Below, in pieces: positions 18,906 through 30,926 of a stretch of DNA of 64,000 bases (the stretch's first letter is position 1; each line of letters begins with the position of its first letter). The position numbers and the translations under genes were made by a program. Below the pieces are notes generated by a model that was not told the DNA's origin, made no database searches, and worked only from the letters and a program-made list of their open reading frames with translations. The DNA is from Amblyomma americanum. Taxonomy: Eukaryota > Arthropoda > Arachnida > Ixodida > Ixodidae. The DNA lies in NCBI RefSeq assembly GCF_052857255.1, contig NC_135497.1, positions 192,914,530 to 192,978,529 on the forward strand, given 5' to 3'.

Positions 18906-20572
18906 TGAGCCTGCAGGAAATAGCAAACTCAAAACTTTGCAGTTACTTTTTGGATCTCAGTGCAAGTTAAAAGACCACAGAAAGCTGTGTTTGAGCTTGG
19001 CTTTAAAATATTTTCACTATGTAGAGTACAGGCCACCAAGCATCCAAGCCGCATACGAGACCTCAAAAGCAAGCGGGAAATTTAAATTTTCTAAAAATCC
19101 CACTTTCGCACCTCGCGACGACGCGCAGTGCCGGGCTTTTTCGCGCGATACCTGGCACACGACGTCACACTGTGCAAGTCACGTCAGCAGCCGGAGTTTA
19201 TCATATGTCCACAGCGCCAAATTCTTTCAGACGTCTCGCACTACCACAGCCGTGGTTACTCCGTGCTTTGCAGCCAGTGGTGGAAGGGGAAGGGCCGAGT
19301 GGGTGGGGCCGGTAGAGGAGTGCCACCATTTTGGCGTGCTAGAGGAGAGGGAAAGGCGCGAAGACACGGAAAATCAAATTTTCTCTGCATATAACTCAGC
19401 TTTCACAAAACGCAATAAAATTATTCTTGCTAGAGGATAATTATCAAGCAGGGCATCTTTTAACATCCCAGACATATTGCAACTTTATTGAGAGCCCCTT
19501 TCTGGTCCCTTTAAACTTCTTTTCCCCTCATCTTCCTTGCAACCTGTGCTTGGAGAAGGAATGAATCCTCATTGTATGCTTTGTGTATGTTTTCCTCGAT
19601 CTTCCTAGAGCTTGTGCTCTAGCTTTCTGTTTTCTCAAGTGTTCTGCCTTGCTTGTTCACTGTGGATGTACTACCCTGCAATTCCTTTGTCGCTGTATTC
19701 ATTTCTTATGCATACATATTTCCTAACATGACATTTATGCTGAGCACGTACATACTCGTGAAAGCATTACTTATAAAGGAACATCAGTAGTCTTTTTTGC
19801 AGTGTAGCCTGGTATTGAGTGAACTCTAAACTTGATTGAAATCTTTGTTCCTGTCCTCTGAACGTTGATGCAAGTGAATGTGTAGACATTGGGGTATGAG
19901 TAAACTATCTCAGCAATGCAAAAGCTCTGACACCTAGAGCAGCTCTTTCTTGTAACCTCACATAAAATCAGCATATTATACCCAGCCTACACCAGAATTT
20001 GAAATGCCGTCTTGCCAAATGACATTTGACTTGACTGCCAGTCTTGTGCTGATTTTTTCAGCACTTCGTTCAGATGTTCGAGTTGACGGTTTACTGCATA
20101 GACAGTGGAGAGTTTCTCATGACATAAAAATGCAAACGTGTACCCTTGTATTTAGCATCTTCGCGCTATCATTTGGAAAACAAAAATTTATCACCAAATG
20201 TGTGCTTTTAGTTCAAAAATTTTAACACGCATGTGGTAGTTTTTATTTACTGTGCCCTGTGTAACTGCATGACATGGCGACTCGAGAGACCACCTTCAAT
20301 TTTTTTGATATTAATTATTGGTTCTTGTCTCAGTTTCATTGTCCAAAGCCTTTATAGCTGCCATCTTCAAATAAAACGGAAAGCTGTCATAGGCGGAACT
20401 TCTTTCACTGTTGTTTATAATTGTAAAATTGCAGATGTTGTGACTTAGATATGTGCTTTTATTAGAGGAAAACCAGTCAAAAAGATGAAGGATGAAGAAT
20501 TAAGGAATGAACTCAATGACAACTGGAATATCAAATGTATTTTATTGAAGCTTATTGCTGAGCATGTACTGT
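18906..20572. other. Intron-like DNA with a GC-rich patch at about 19050-19390
   Basis: The patch at 19050-19390 is CpG-containing and unlike its AT-rich surroundings, with a short purine-rich strip (GGTGGAAGGGGAAGGG). It ends in GCATATAACTCAGCTTT followed by AT-rich DNA. I suspect an unclassified interspersed repeat; no coding function is evident. Confidence 0.35.
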
Positions 20573-21355
20573 ATTTTCACTTTATGCTCACAGCAACAGT
20601 TACTCTGCCAGCATCTCACACTTTTTTGTTGCTGCAACACACTTCAAGGTATTTGTGAAGTGCAGTTTGTACGCATTGCCACAAACGTGCCTTCATTTGC
20701 TCTGAAAAGCTTTTGTGACTACCAGACCTATCTGGAATCAAAGTAGTCATATGATTAAATGTTATCGGCAGCTACCTGCTCACTGCAGTGTGGTTTCCCT
20801 CGTAAATGTTTAGCAGTAAATGCCACGGTGTGCAGAGCTATATGTGTTAGTTGGATCTCAAGACTTGACGTGGAGAAGGTGGTGGTTTTTTTAACAGTGC
20901 AGTTCTTAGGCACCCAATCTTTGGTTGGGAGTTGGTAGCGATGTGGGAGTTTTAAAGTGTGAGGGGGAAAGTGAAACAAGGGTAAGGTGAGAGTGACAGG
21001 AACAGTGTTGATCGTGCTGACTGAAAGAAGGTGCAGTTAGAGAGAAGAGGGGGAGGCAGTACATGTTTCTGCAGAAAACTGGCTGCAGCTGCTAAACGCA
21101 CCACCTGAGCTGGTGTTCAATGGTAGTGATGCGTGCTGCCTAAGCTAGATATCGATGCTGTGACGACCGAGAAGTGTACACGGCCAGTGCGGAGGCTACT
21201 ATGCATTGTCACTGCGAGGATTTGGAAGTTTGAAGCAGCCAATGCGAACTCTTGGCATATCATTTGATGAGAATGGTGTGTCACTTTGCGGAGCACAAGC
21301 TGTCATTTATCACTTTTATGGGCGAGGCGAGAAAGTAATGGTATACACAAGGATG
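20573..21355 (+). repeat. Unclassified ~790-bp dispersed repeat, copy 1
   Basis: This segment is repeated in the same orientation at 40164-40980. Shared exact stretches include TAGGCACCCAATCTTTGGTT and GGGGGAAAGTGAAACAAGGG. Differences include two 3-base insertions here and a 16-base deletion after GGTAGTGATG. No terminal repeats, tRNA-like head or known domain are visible. It could be a non-autonomous transposon or a segmental duplication. Confidence 0.7.
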
Positions 21356-23429
21356 GGTATAGATAAGTGATCTGTGTAAAAAAAACGGTTCTGTAAACTA
21401 TATATGGCATTTGTTTGTCTGATGTCTAGTGCGAGCCTATTTCTCCATAGCTGAACTGAATTTCGCATTACTGAGTGTAATTGTAATCGCACTGCAACTT
21501 TTGTTTGACAGTGACAGTAGCTGTATATATTCCATGTTGGCATTGAGAAGAGAAAAGAACAAAGATTTAGGCACATTTTTGTCGTGGTTGATGTTGGCTT
21601 TAAAAGGCTAATGGCTCTTGAAAGGTTCTTTGATGTCCTGTCTAATGCTACACCCATGGTGTGAACTGTGTTCTTTTCCACATAGCTTGAATTGCTTGAA
21701 GCATTGCGGCATGAAAACTACTACTGTGTCGGGGGTATAGTAAATGCAAAGCAGCTGCATTATTCTAGTTAATTTGGGTCTTCTCCAAATTTCTTGTTAT
21801 CTTCCAGTGCCACATTTGTGTTTCTACCATTGCACAGTATTGAAATTTTTTTCTAGGTGATAAATGTATGCAAAACAAATTCATCAAGAGCAGTACAACT
21901 GCAATTATATGTTTTTAAATAGTTCAACAAAAAATATATTATCTGGGACAATATGGCCTAAAACTGCAGATTTTGGAAAATGACTTGACGAATCTAGAGG
22001 AGTTCGGTGACACATTTGGCAAACCTTCATTTGGTAGTGCAACATCTGAAGAGTTTTTATTACTGTTTGTGGATTTATTCACATTTGCATTAACCTTAGT
22101 GCAAGCCTTTGCAGCATATACGGTGCAACAACAGCAAGTGCAAATGTAGCCGAGGCCTCTGAAATCACCATCGTTTTCTCAGCCTCCCCGCCCTAGCAGC
22201 AGTGCACTGCAGAAAAGCTGCTGTTCTCCTGTGCTTGGTCAGTGAGCATATATCGTGTGATCAGAATTTGGTAAAATTATGAATGGCATTAGCGAAAAGT
22301 TTCTTATCTGGCAATGTATTAAGCAGCAGAAAAAAAGTGGGGCCATTGAACTGTCCATAATTTTGAGCATATGAACCAAACATTTATCAATGAAATTTGT
22401 ATATTTCACGATTTGCAGGGGTGCAAGAGCTGTGCTAATTGGGCCATTTTGATACAACTGGGAATTTGTGTGCCAAGGTGCACCAAAAAGGCAAAAATTG
22501 CTAAAATTGCGCCAACCTATGCCAAGATGCCCAGACTAGCCGTAAAAGATTGAAGTCAGGCTAGATTTAGTGAAAAATAAGAGCAGCATTGGCAACCAGC
22601 AGTTTTTATCAGATGTCAGTCTAATCCAATCCAGTCGCAGGGAGGCAGCAACAAAAGAGGAACGTGCGTGGTTGGTGTGCGTGCCGAGAGACTGTTTTTG
22701 TCAGATTGTCTCCGTAGGCTGCAACCCCTCCTGTGCATAGGCATTCAAGATAAGCAAAGATGAGTCCATTTAAAGTAGAAGATTTGTTCAGAAAACGTCA
22801 GTGCCACCAGTGTGTTGGACGGAGACGTTGAGCATTTGACAGGTGTTGCAAGCACTGACGCCGTCCATCTGAGCGGGCATATCTGCTAGAAAAATCGACG
22901 GTGTCGTCGTTTGCACTGCTTTTGTTGAAGTGGCTGAACAGACTCGCATAAATTAGCGGGTCATATTTTTTACTGATACAATTGTGTTTTAGGTGCCAGA
23001 CATGGTTCTTTTAATGCACGTGTCGCATGTCTTTTTAATGTGGCTCCTCGGAGTTGCCGGTATTCTGTTGCGCCATTCATTTTACGAGAGGTTGTTCCTA
23101 TGTTGTCTCATTGATAGAATCACATTTGCATCGTCAGATTGTGCATCAGTTATGGCTATCGCATTGGCGCCAATATAACATGAGGGGGAACTTCTTAAAA
23201 GTTTGCTTCGGGTCTCGACCGGTGTGAAAACGCGCAGCAGTCTCGGATTTTCAATTTCATATTGCCACGGCAGAGCCCAGGACCGCCAAACACACTTTTC
23301 GTGGTCCCTCTGGAGCCCCCAGAAAATCAGTCCTTGACTGTAGTTAGGTTGTATTAGTAACAAAATTACTGGCTTTTGACCTTTTCTTGGTAATTTTATT
23401 CTTTGCAAAGCGGTGCACAAGATTCAGCA
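21356..23429. other. Intron-like DNA, no gene seen
   Basis: AT-rich sequence without recognised repeats. A CpG-containing strip at 23200-23330 may be the edge of another decayed element. Confidence 0.4.
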
Positions 23430-24364
23430 CCTCAGTGCTGAATGAAGTGGACTGCAACGGGGATGCATGTGATCAGCCCTTGGTGCAAGCCAGGCATCAA
23501 GGACGCACTTGCTTTTTGCATCCTATGCAACGTTACAATCTCCTGTGCTCAGCATGGTGCTGCTGCTGTCAAGCGCCATGCAAACATGAAAAAACATCTG
23601 GAGGCAGCAGCAAAGGAGAGAGATTCAAACGGTGTACCTATACCACCCAAGACTACAATAGATTTTAGCACAGGGAAAGCCACGTGCCTCATTGCAGGAT
23701 CAAGTGTGCAAAGCTGAAGCCATATTTGCAATGTCAGTTGTTTCAAAGGGCATTCCCTACTCGTGGGGCGACACAGCAGCATGCATTTATAGAAAGATGT
23801 TTCCTGACAGCAATGTGGCAATGAATTTCACCTGTGTAAGGGAAAAAGCTTTCCTCTCTCATCTCAGATGGTCTGGGGCCTCACTTCAGACGGAAAATTA
23901 TGACACAGTTGTGTCGTGCAAATGTTTTTTTTCTTTATTGATTAATAAAACACCAAAACCAGAGGAGCGTATGCAGCAGTTAGATGTGGTGATCATATAT
24001 TTCTCTGAGAGTGTGCAACAGGTTGTAGTTGAATACTTGAACTCTTTTAACCTCGGCAGTGACATTGGAGATATAATTGTAGACTGCGTATAGGATGCCC
24101 TAACAGAGCTACCAAAGGAAGGGCTACGGCCAAAACGTCATGAAGAGTGTGAAGTCGAAACTTAAACAAAAGATTAACCCAAATCTAGACGATGTTGAGG
24201 AATGCAGTCTGCACAAAGTGCACAATGCATTTTCAAAGGGCTTTTCTCTGATGTCGTTTCTCTCTGATGTCGAGGAACTTGTGAGGGATGTCTACTATTA
24301 CTTTAATCATCCTGCGCGTACTGAGGGCCTGAAGGAACTCCTAGAAATCATCTTTCATCTTTAA
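23430..24364 (+). pseudogene. hAT-like transposase-derived pseudogene, 5' part
   Basis: The first frame (23442-23717) has a BED-like finger: FCILC supplies the Cys pair and KRHANMKKH the His pair. Shifted frames follow with AEAIFAMSVVSKGIPYSWGD, then QQVVVEYLNSFNLG, and at 24140-24364 CSLHKVHNAFSKG and DVEELVRDVYYYFNHPARTE. The LHKVHNA...DVYYYF pattern is typical of hAT-like proteins related to ZNF862-type genes. Several frameshifts and stops (for example TAG near 24091) exclude a working protein. The gene is interrupted at 24361-24364 (TTAA) by the Penelope-like insertion and resumes at 25820. Confidence 0.6.
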
Positions 24365-24724
24365 GCAGCACGAAACACAGGACAAGAGGAAGAAACATGA
24401 GACGACACGAGCGCTTTTCTAACAACTGAACTTTTATTTTAGAAAGGTTAGATATATAGACACCAAAACAATAACAGAAAAAACACAAAAAACCCATAAC
24501 ATAAAATCGCGATAGTCCGTAAACCGTACGTGCAGGCAGTGGGAGGTTTATCGCCTCATCTTAACACATGACATGCACCCAGCTATCAACCTGTTGCCAC
24601 ACATTCCTCAAGAGCGTGAATCTCTTTTTCCACCAGATTGATAGAAGGCGAAGCGACACAAGATTCAGACTCCTGCCTTATCAGAAATGCTTCAACAAAC
24701 TCCCTGCAGGTCTGGTCTAGGTGA

Positions 24725-25087
24725 CTAAACAAGATATTTGTCCTGTCCAAATGGGAGAAACGGTCTACATTTTCGGCAGTGCACAGCAAGGTTCGACGAA
24801 ACTGCCCCTTTTACTGACCTTCGATGTTCAAACAGCCCCTCGTTTATACAGCGGCCTGTCTGGCCGATGTACATCTTGCCACAGGAAAGCGGGATAGAAT
24901 AAACCACTCTAGTGTCGCAGTCAACGAGCGGTTTTTTATGTGTAACTGTGCATCTGATCCTCCCTCGGTCATCCCAGCCCTCAAGCTTCTTTCTTACTGC
25001 ACTGCAGACTCTGCTCAGCTTATTCTTAGCTGTGAAAACTACTTTTACCCCGTATCTTGCCCCTACCTTCTTCAACTGGTTTGACAA
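24725..25087 (-). CDS. GIY-YIG endonuclease domain, left Penelope-like copy (partial)
   Basis: The 120-codon frame has a linker rich in Lys (KKVGARYGVKVVFTAKNK), an RKKLEGWDDRGRIRC segment, then the GIY-YIG core: VVYSIPLSCGKMYIGQTGR, followed by CINE and the EHRRSV stretch with the Arg and Glu positions of the family, and AVHCRKC. In Penelope-like elements this domain nicks the target for reverse transcription. RT is missing upstream because the copy is truncated near 25195. The C-terminal part after CRKC diverges in frame. Confidence 0.65.
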   Translation of the reverse strand: MSNQLKKVGARYGVKVVFTAKNKLSRVCSAVRKKLEGWDDRGRIRCTVTHKKPLVDCDTRVVYSIPLSCGKMYIGQTGRCINEGLFEHRRSVKGAVSSNLAVHCRKCRPFLPFGQDKYLV

Positions 25088-25256
25088 TCCATGTAGGTAC
25101 GGAATCCCGACTATTCTTGTTAGCGCGCCGTCTTTTCCTTTTTTTTTTTTGCAAGGCTATCGCCCCTAGTCAACATTCTTTCCGATATTTGAGTCAGAGC
25201 CAGAGGATCAGATGTACAGTTACACATAAAAACCGCTCGTCGACTGCGACACTGGA

Positions 25257-25541
25257 GTGGTTTATTCTATCCCGCTTTCCTGTGGCAAGATGTACATCGG
25301 CCAGACAGGCCGTTGTATAAACGAGCAGCTGTTTGAACATCGAAGGTCAGTAAAAGGGGCAGTTTCGTCGAACCTTGCTGTGCACTGCCGAAAATGTAAA
25401 GACTGTTTCCCCCATTTGGACAGGACAAATATCTTGTTTAGTCACCCAGACTGGACCTGCAGGGAGTTAGTTGAAGCATTTCTGATAAGGCAGGAGTCTG
25501 AATCTTGTTTCACTTCGCCTTCTATCAATCTGGTGGAATAA
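25257..25541 (+). CDS. GIY-YIG endonuclease domain, right Penelope-like copy (partial)
   Basis: The frame starts just before the GIY-YIG core (YSIPLSCGKMYIGQTGR), keeps CINEQLFEHRRSVKG and AVHCRKCKD, then a DRTNILFSHPDWTCRELVEA and FLIRQESESC tail ending at SINLVE. This copy preserves the C-terminal end better than the left one, and the two can be compared to spot inactivating changes. It begins inside the protein and has no RT, so it would not function alone. Confidence 0.65.
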   Translation: MVYSIPLSCGKMYIGQTGRCINEQLFEHRRSVKGAVSSNLAVHCRKCKDCFPHLDRTNILFSHPDWTCRELVEAFLIRQESESCFTSPSINLVE

Positions 25542-25819
25542 GAGATTCACGCTCTTGGGGAATGTGTGGCGACAGGGTGATAGCTGGGTGCATGTCATGT
25601 GTTAAGATTGCTGTTGCGCTTTGTTAAAATGAGCCGATAAAGCTCCCACTGCCTGCACGTACGGTTTACGGACTATCGTGATTTTATGTTCTGGGTTTTT
25701 TGTGTTTTTCAGTTATTGTTTTGGTGTCTATATATCTAACCTTTCTAAAATAAAAGTTCAGTTAGAAAAGCGCTCGTGTCGTCTCATGTTTCTTCCTCTT
25801 GTCCTGTGTTTCGCGCTGC

Positions 25820-26827
25820 TTAAAGATGAATACATTCCAACTCGCCCAGTTTTCTGTTCTCGTTCTCCTAGAAATACTGGGAATAGCGCTTCATGTCTTT
25901 CTCAGACTGGCTGACATTACAAGACTCTCTAGCCTGCTGCTGTTTCTAAAAGATGCTGCAGAGCTCCTTAGCGGGTTCCTGAACTTTTTTCAGAGGCAGC
26001 AGGCACTCCTACATGTCCTTCATGATGAGAGCCTGGCATTATGCCCAGAGTTTTGAGCTGTGTTTTACTAACAAGAGTGCGGAAGACCTGACCAAACTCA
26101 ACCTGGACAATGCATCCCTGTGGAAGGCACGGTCCGGAATTGGCTTTTGCAGAGAAATCAATGGAAGGCTGAGACCCCGCAGAGAAAAAAATGTTCTGCT
26201 TTGGTGCCCAGCAATTTACCTTGCTTGTTCAAAGGCAGTGCTTCAGAGGCTCCCTCTGACTAACAAAGTGATCATGCATGCAAGGGTTCTTGCAGTATGA
26301 GATACTGAGCATGAGATGCGATTCTCCCGCTGTGTTGCGGGGCAGCTGCTTAGGGTTTTAGCTGATGATGAGGTATCGTCTGTCATCGATGAATGGCACA
26401 TGCTGAAGTGTAATGGTGAAGACAGTAACAGATGAACAAAGATATCCTCTGCTTTCAAAACCCATAAAAGCACTTCTTTCTTCACTCCACGACAGTGCCG
26501 GCCTAGAACGAGGCTTCAGCGAAAACAAGTACATCCTAGATGGACGGAGCACTCCGAGCATTGAGCATTAATGGAATGCACCATGTTAAAAGTTTTCTTT
26601 AGTGTTATGATGGTGAGGCAAACGGAAGGCAACGGGAGATGCTACTTTGAAGCAGCAAGGCATTGCTCACTAATGCCGAGGAAATGATCAACTCAGGCTT
26701 CAAGCAAAAAGATGAATAAGGCATAAATTGGCCGCATGCTTTTAACAACAGGGAATGCAAACTTTGAGCAGGCACTTAATGAACTGAAGGAACTGGAGAA
26801 GCTAATATCCAAGAAAGCAGAGCATTG
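25820..26827 (+). pseudogene. hAT-like transposase-derived pseudogene, 3' part
   Basis: After the Penelope-like insertion, frames continue with LLLFLKDAAELLSGFLNFFQ and RQQALLHVLHDESLAL (about 25935-26056), VSSVIDEWHMLK (about 26370-26410) and SLHDSAGLERGFSENKYIL (about 26485-26540), a segment like the C-terminal hAT dimerisation region. A last frame, MLLTTGNANFEQALNELKEL followed by EKLISKKAEH, ends at a TGA at 26825-26827. Reading frame changes are needed between these pieces, so this is a pseudogene. Whether it came from an autonomous transposon or from a domesticated gene cannot be told here. Confidence 0.55.
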
Positions 26828-29800
26828 ATGTCACGTTAATGACATGAGTACTAGACATAAGTACTAGATATATGCACGCTGCTGGTAAGGTTTTAGTTGT
26901 GCAAAAGTGGCTTGGTCTTTGTCAAATATCTTGTCATGGTCGAATCTAGTCTGCCGCAGTGTATGCACTTCTAGTCTAGCCTAGTCAGGTCCTTCAGGTC
27001 ATACTTAAATTCAGGTACAAATAAATTTGCAGTATTTATACCAACCTTATATTTTTGTGTTCTCTTGCCTGGTTCTATAATATTCTAAGCTTTGGATCAA
27101 CCTGTTTTGCAGGTTTGCACAAATTGACCTATGCCGTGTGGGTTTCTGCAGAATTCACTGGTCACAGATTTGCAGGACCTTGCCCACTGAAGCTAAAACA
27201 TTTGCACTGAAGTTAGTTTTATGCAATGAACCTGAAAAAAAAAATTGAACCTCCTTTTTGTTATGGTTTGCAGCTTCGTTGCATTGCTGGAGTTCATTTT
27301 AAATAACTGTTGTAATATTCACATCTATTCATTTTTTGTTCTAAAAGTAAGCTTTCTTACCTGTTACAGTGCTGCTGCTCTCCAAGCTCAAGATTTTTTC
27401 CTCGTCATCTGCTCCAAATTTGGACTGGTGCTCCAAAATGGGGTTTCTTTTCCAAGTGACCTGCTCCGGAATTTAATTTTCCTGCTCTGAAAATTGCTCC
27501 AATTACTACTTCAGCTGTTGCACTCCTTAATTTGGGAGCGGCAGATCAAACTTTACCTTAATGGTCACAAGAGTCAAAGGAGTGTTGAGTTTGCACTTGT
27601 TTGTATGCAACTTGCATGTAGTTGCAAGCATAAGAATATTTGCTTGTAAGGGCAGTTTTCAGATAGATCCAGTGCCTTCATGTTGGTCTACACAGCACAG
27701 GCGTCTGAACTGTACAAGCACTGCAATGATCCAGTTTTTTTCATGATCCTAATTTATAACTGGTGTCCTAATTCCCATGAAAATGTCAGAATTAATTCCT
27801 TTGTTCCTTGCTGATGCATTTTTCATTTGCACAGGTCTGTATCATGACCTTGTCATTACTCTCTGTGTTTGTGGGTAAAGTCTAAAACTGAAAAGTGCAC
27901 AAATAGTCATGCACGGAACATTTTGGCTGTGAAAAAAATTCTTTTTTCTTTTTTTTCACATTATAAGCCTTTGTGACAAACGGTGAAATGGAGGTCACTA
28001 CCAGTCTTTGGATTACCTTTGCCCAAGCAATTATTACTTTGCCTGATTTTTCACTGCAGTGCAGTGTGTTCGAGAGTGTGTCTATTTGTTGTCATGTGTA
28101 TTTGCATGTTTGCTTACCACTGTAAAAAAATTAAGCGTCTTGTTTTGGACTTGGGGGTTTTACATGACGATTTGCAAACATTCCGATTTTATGTATGGTT
28201 ACGTCTTGTAGTGCTCGTGACTTGTCCTAGGACAAGCGCTTGTCCTACGTCGTTCTGCTGTGTGTATGTTTTTCGGTGCTACAGTTTTCCTTCCTCGAGT
28301 ACAATGAACCATCTAGCCCAAATAGAAGGTCTTATAAATTGTGACTTGTCCCTTCTGTGTTTTGATCTATGGAACCTCATACAGGAAAAGCTCAGGACTT
28401 TGTTAATTCGAACTGTGTGACTGAATTCCATTGAAGTCTACAGATAAAACAGATGATTATTTTGGATGTGTATTGGTTCTATCACTGTTTATTAGAACCA
28501 TGTGCGCACACGGTTACCAGAGCAGCGCAACCATGAGGTTCCAATCGTACTTTTGAGATGTAATGACGGTGTTGCGAGGCTGGAGCTTAGTAGTGGCGGT
28601 AGAGCAACGACAACTAAGGGGCATGAAATCTGTCCCCAGTGACCTCCAAAGTTTCAGTAGCTTGCTCTATTAACTGTTGTAGTTAAGGGGACATGTGGGT
28701 GAAAAAATCGACAATTTTTGTTGCAAAATAGTTTTTTGGTTTTTGCCCGTTTTTTTTATATGCAAGCCTTTTTCTTTGAGTTGCAACAATACCAGCGCTG
28801 AATATAAATGCTAAATTAGTAAACCCTGCGATGTAGACATGCCAAGTGGTCAAAAAATGAGCACAATTCGATACTTTCATGATGGCAGCAAATTTAATTG
28901 CGGCATTTTCTTTCACTGTGGTGCTGCAGGGAGGTAAAGGAAGCTTGTTGTTTCTGGCCCATCCTTTCTCAGTTTTTTTGCTCAAAAACAAAAAAAATTG
29001 AAAATGCACATTTTATGTTTCCAGAAGTTGCAGCGCTACTCTTATATTTTGGGATGCATTTTTCTTCGTAGATCATTTTCATGCAACCTCAGTGCTTGTG
29101 CATAACATAGTGATAGACAGCGTGACAGATTTTCAGCGCGTATTTCAATACCTGTGCCGCACAGCATATTGATTTGTATAGTATTTCTTTTTGTGTGCTC
29201 ACACTTCTTTAGTAACTTTACAGGGACGGTACCTGAAAAAGCATTTTGGAAGGTTGATTACAACATGTATGCAATGTTTACTTGACATGTCTATAACTGT
29301 GAATTTTGGAGTTTCTTGATATTACATATGTGCTTTTGTGCAGTGTTCAGCTTTTGAATTATGGGCAAATTAGTCTTCTAGACATGATCTGTAATCTGGT
29401 CATTCATCGAAACATTTCCCTGTGTTATTTGCTTACTGTTTTATTCTTTATCTTTCAGTGCTTGCTGTTTTGCTTCCTGTTTTTTTAGCCCCACCTTTCA
29501 ATTTTTTTGCCTTCTGGTTCATGTGATTATTAATGCATATTGTTACTTCTAGACAAGGATGTTAGAGGCAGTGTGGACTATTCTGCCCGATACATGTTTT
29601 GTGTGCATAAGTGTGTGTGAACAGTAATCAAAAATTCAGAATATTGCAATGTAATCAACTATATTTTTGCAATGATAGTTTGTTACAATTAGTGCTCCTG
29701 TGAGCTGCATGCTGACTTGAAATCAGAAGCTTTGTTTATAGTTTGGCTTTGATACACTGACTGTGGGATAATTTTTGTCGAATATTAGAACACCTGCTTA

Positions 29801-29902
29801 AAGACATGCATCATTCATGTGTCTAGCTCCAACAAAAGTGCTCCCAACAAAATCAGTAAAGTATATCGCTGTTTAGAAAACATGGTTTTATGCATTGTGC
29901 AG
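26828..29902. other. Long intron-like stretch, no gene seen
   Basis: AT-rich with many homopolymer T runs. The segment at about 28680-29030 has a more uniform texture (GGGGACATGTGGGTGAAAAA start) that could be an interspersed repeat end, but I see no terminal repeat. The last 20 bases form the splice acceptor of the zinc-finger exon. Confidence 0.4.
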
Positions 29903-30387
29903 GCTCAGTCAGCACTGGGAGTGGATGCAGCCCAAAGAAATCTCAAGCGGGCAGACAATGGTTTGCATGCCCTGAGTGCGACTATTCTACAGCGGTTCGC
30001 ACCAACTTCAAGGCCCACTTCAGGACACACAGTGGTGAGCGCCCTTTTCAGTCCACACTTTGCAGCAAGTCCTTTTCTGTGGAGTTAATCGTGAACGACC
30101 ACCCTCATGTACATGCAGGCGAAAAGCCGTACAAGTGCCCTCATTGCTTCAAGACCTTCACCCAGCGTTCCTCTGTAGTGAGACACATTCGCACCCACAC
30201 AGGCAACAGGCCATTCAAGTGTGCTCACTGCAGCAAGGCCTTCACAAGAAAGGATTTACTGTCAAGCCACCTTTGCATCCACACGGGCGAGAGGCCATAC
30301 CACTGCCACCTATGTCCGCTGGACTTTGCACGCAAGAAGAGTCTACAGAGTCATCTGAAAACCCACAAAAAGAATTCCCTTCTTTAA
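29903..30387 (+). CDS. C2H2 zinc-finger protein, terminal coding exon
   Basis: An acceptor TTTTATGCATTGTGCAG precedes the exon at 29903, and the frame is open to TAA at 30385-30387. After a short linker of about 20 residues come five C2H2 units in tandem, joined by TGERP/TGNRP-type linkers: finger 1 begins FACPEC and ends HFRTH; finger 2 begins FQSTLC and lacks its first Cys (Ser instead) but keeps HPHVH; finger 3 YKCPHC/HIRTH; finger 4 FKCAHC/HLCIH; finger 5 YHCHLC/HLKTH. The protein ends nine residues later. It is likely a nuclear DNA-binding regulator. The upstream exons are not identified; they might lie at the 9.6-9.9 kb first exon or outside the window. No stop or frameshift occurs, and the codon pattern looks maintained, so I regard it as a live exon. 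Confidence 0.75.
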
Positions 30388-30609
30388 CATTTACTTTAGG
30401 GTACTTTGTAAACAAGAACTGTACACGTATTTTCAATGGTGGCTGCATTACAGCTGTGTGTCGTAAAACTGTGGTCTGCGCTTCTATGCCTGCAAATGTA
30501 GCAGGAAATGTTTGTAGTCCTGTATAGCCATATGTCAATTTCGCCGTTAGATGTTCTTCAGTGTGCAAAATATTGGTGATTAAGTATTAGTATTCGTCTT
30601 ATTGAATCC
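30388..30609 (+). other. Probable 3' UTR of the zinc-finger gene
   Basis: AT-rich sequence after the stop codon with no competing frame. A clear polyadenylation signal is not evident before the LINE-like tail that follows, whose AATAAA at about 30899 could be used instead. Confidence 0.35.
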
Positions 30610-30926
30610 ATGTCTATCAGTTACATTGAACCGGTATTATTACTTTTTACTAATATGCGGCATTTTGTGTTTGGAATTACTATGTATATTATGTATTTTG
30701 TGTTTCTATATATTTTGTGTTTACAATTTCTATGTATACTGCATGCTCTTATCTTCGTACAATTTTTAATCGCAGCTTTATTATTTCTGCTGTTATCCAT
30801 TGTCAAGAGAAAACAAGGGGTAAGAACCGTTGTCAAGCTGCTCGAGAAGCAGCTTTTTGTTCTTATCCTTGCATTTATTTCTGTATTGAAAGAAATGCTA
30901 AATAAATTGATTGATTGATTGATTGA
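30610..30926 (+). mobile_element. CR1-like non-LTR 3' end with (ATTG)n tail
   Basis: The segment holds AAGCTGCTCGAGAAGCAGCTT, a short hairpin, then AT-rich sequence with AATAAA and a TTGATTGATTGATTGATTG tail. The hairpin and tail layout is shared with the minus-strand piece at 58283-58495 (AAGCTGCTTGCATGCAGCTT). No coding part remains. Confidence 0.45.

Larger units (their letters stand above)
24365..25819. mobile_element. Penelope-like element, inverted dimer of two 5'-truncated copies
   Basis: Two copies meet near 25195, the left on the minus strand and the right on the plus strand, so both 3' ends point outward. Each encodes a GIY-YIG endonuclease, the C-terminal domain of Penelope-like retroelements. 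The left copy reaches further upstream than the right, and the right has about 29 extra bases near 25608-25636, so the dimer is asymmetric. The outer ends match as inverted repeats (GCAGC, then CGAAACACAGGACAAGAG). TTAA at 24361-24364 and 25820-25823 flanks the unit as a probable target-site duplication. The RT domain is absent from both copies. It splits a hAT-like pseudogene. Confidence 0.8.
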
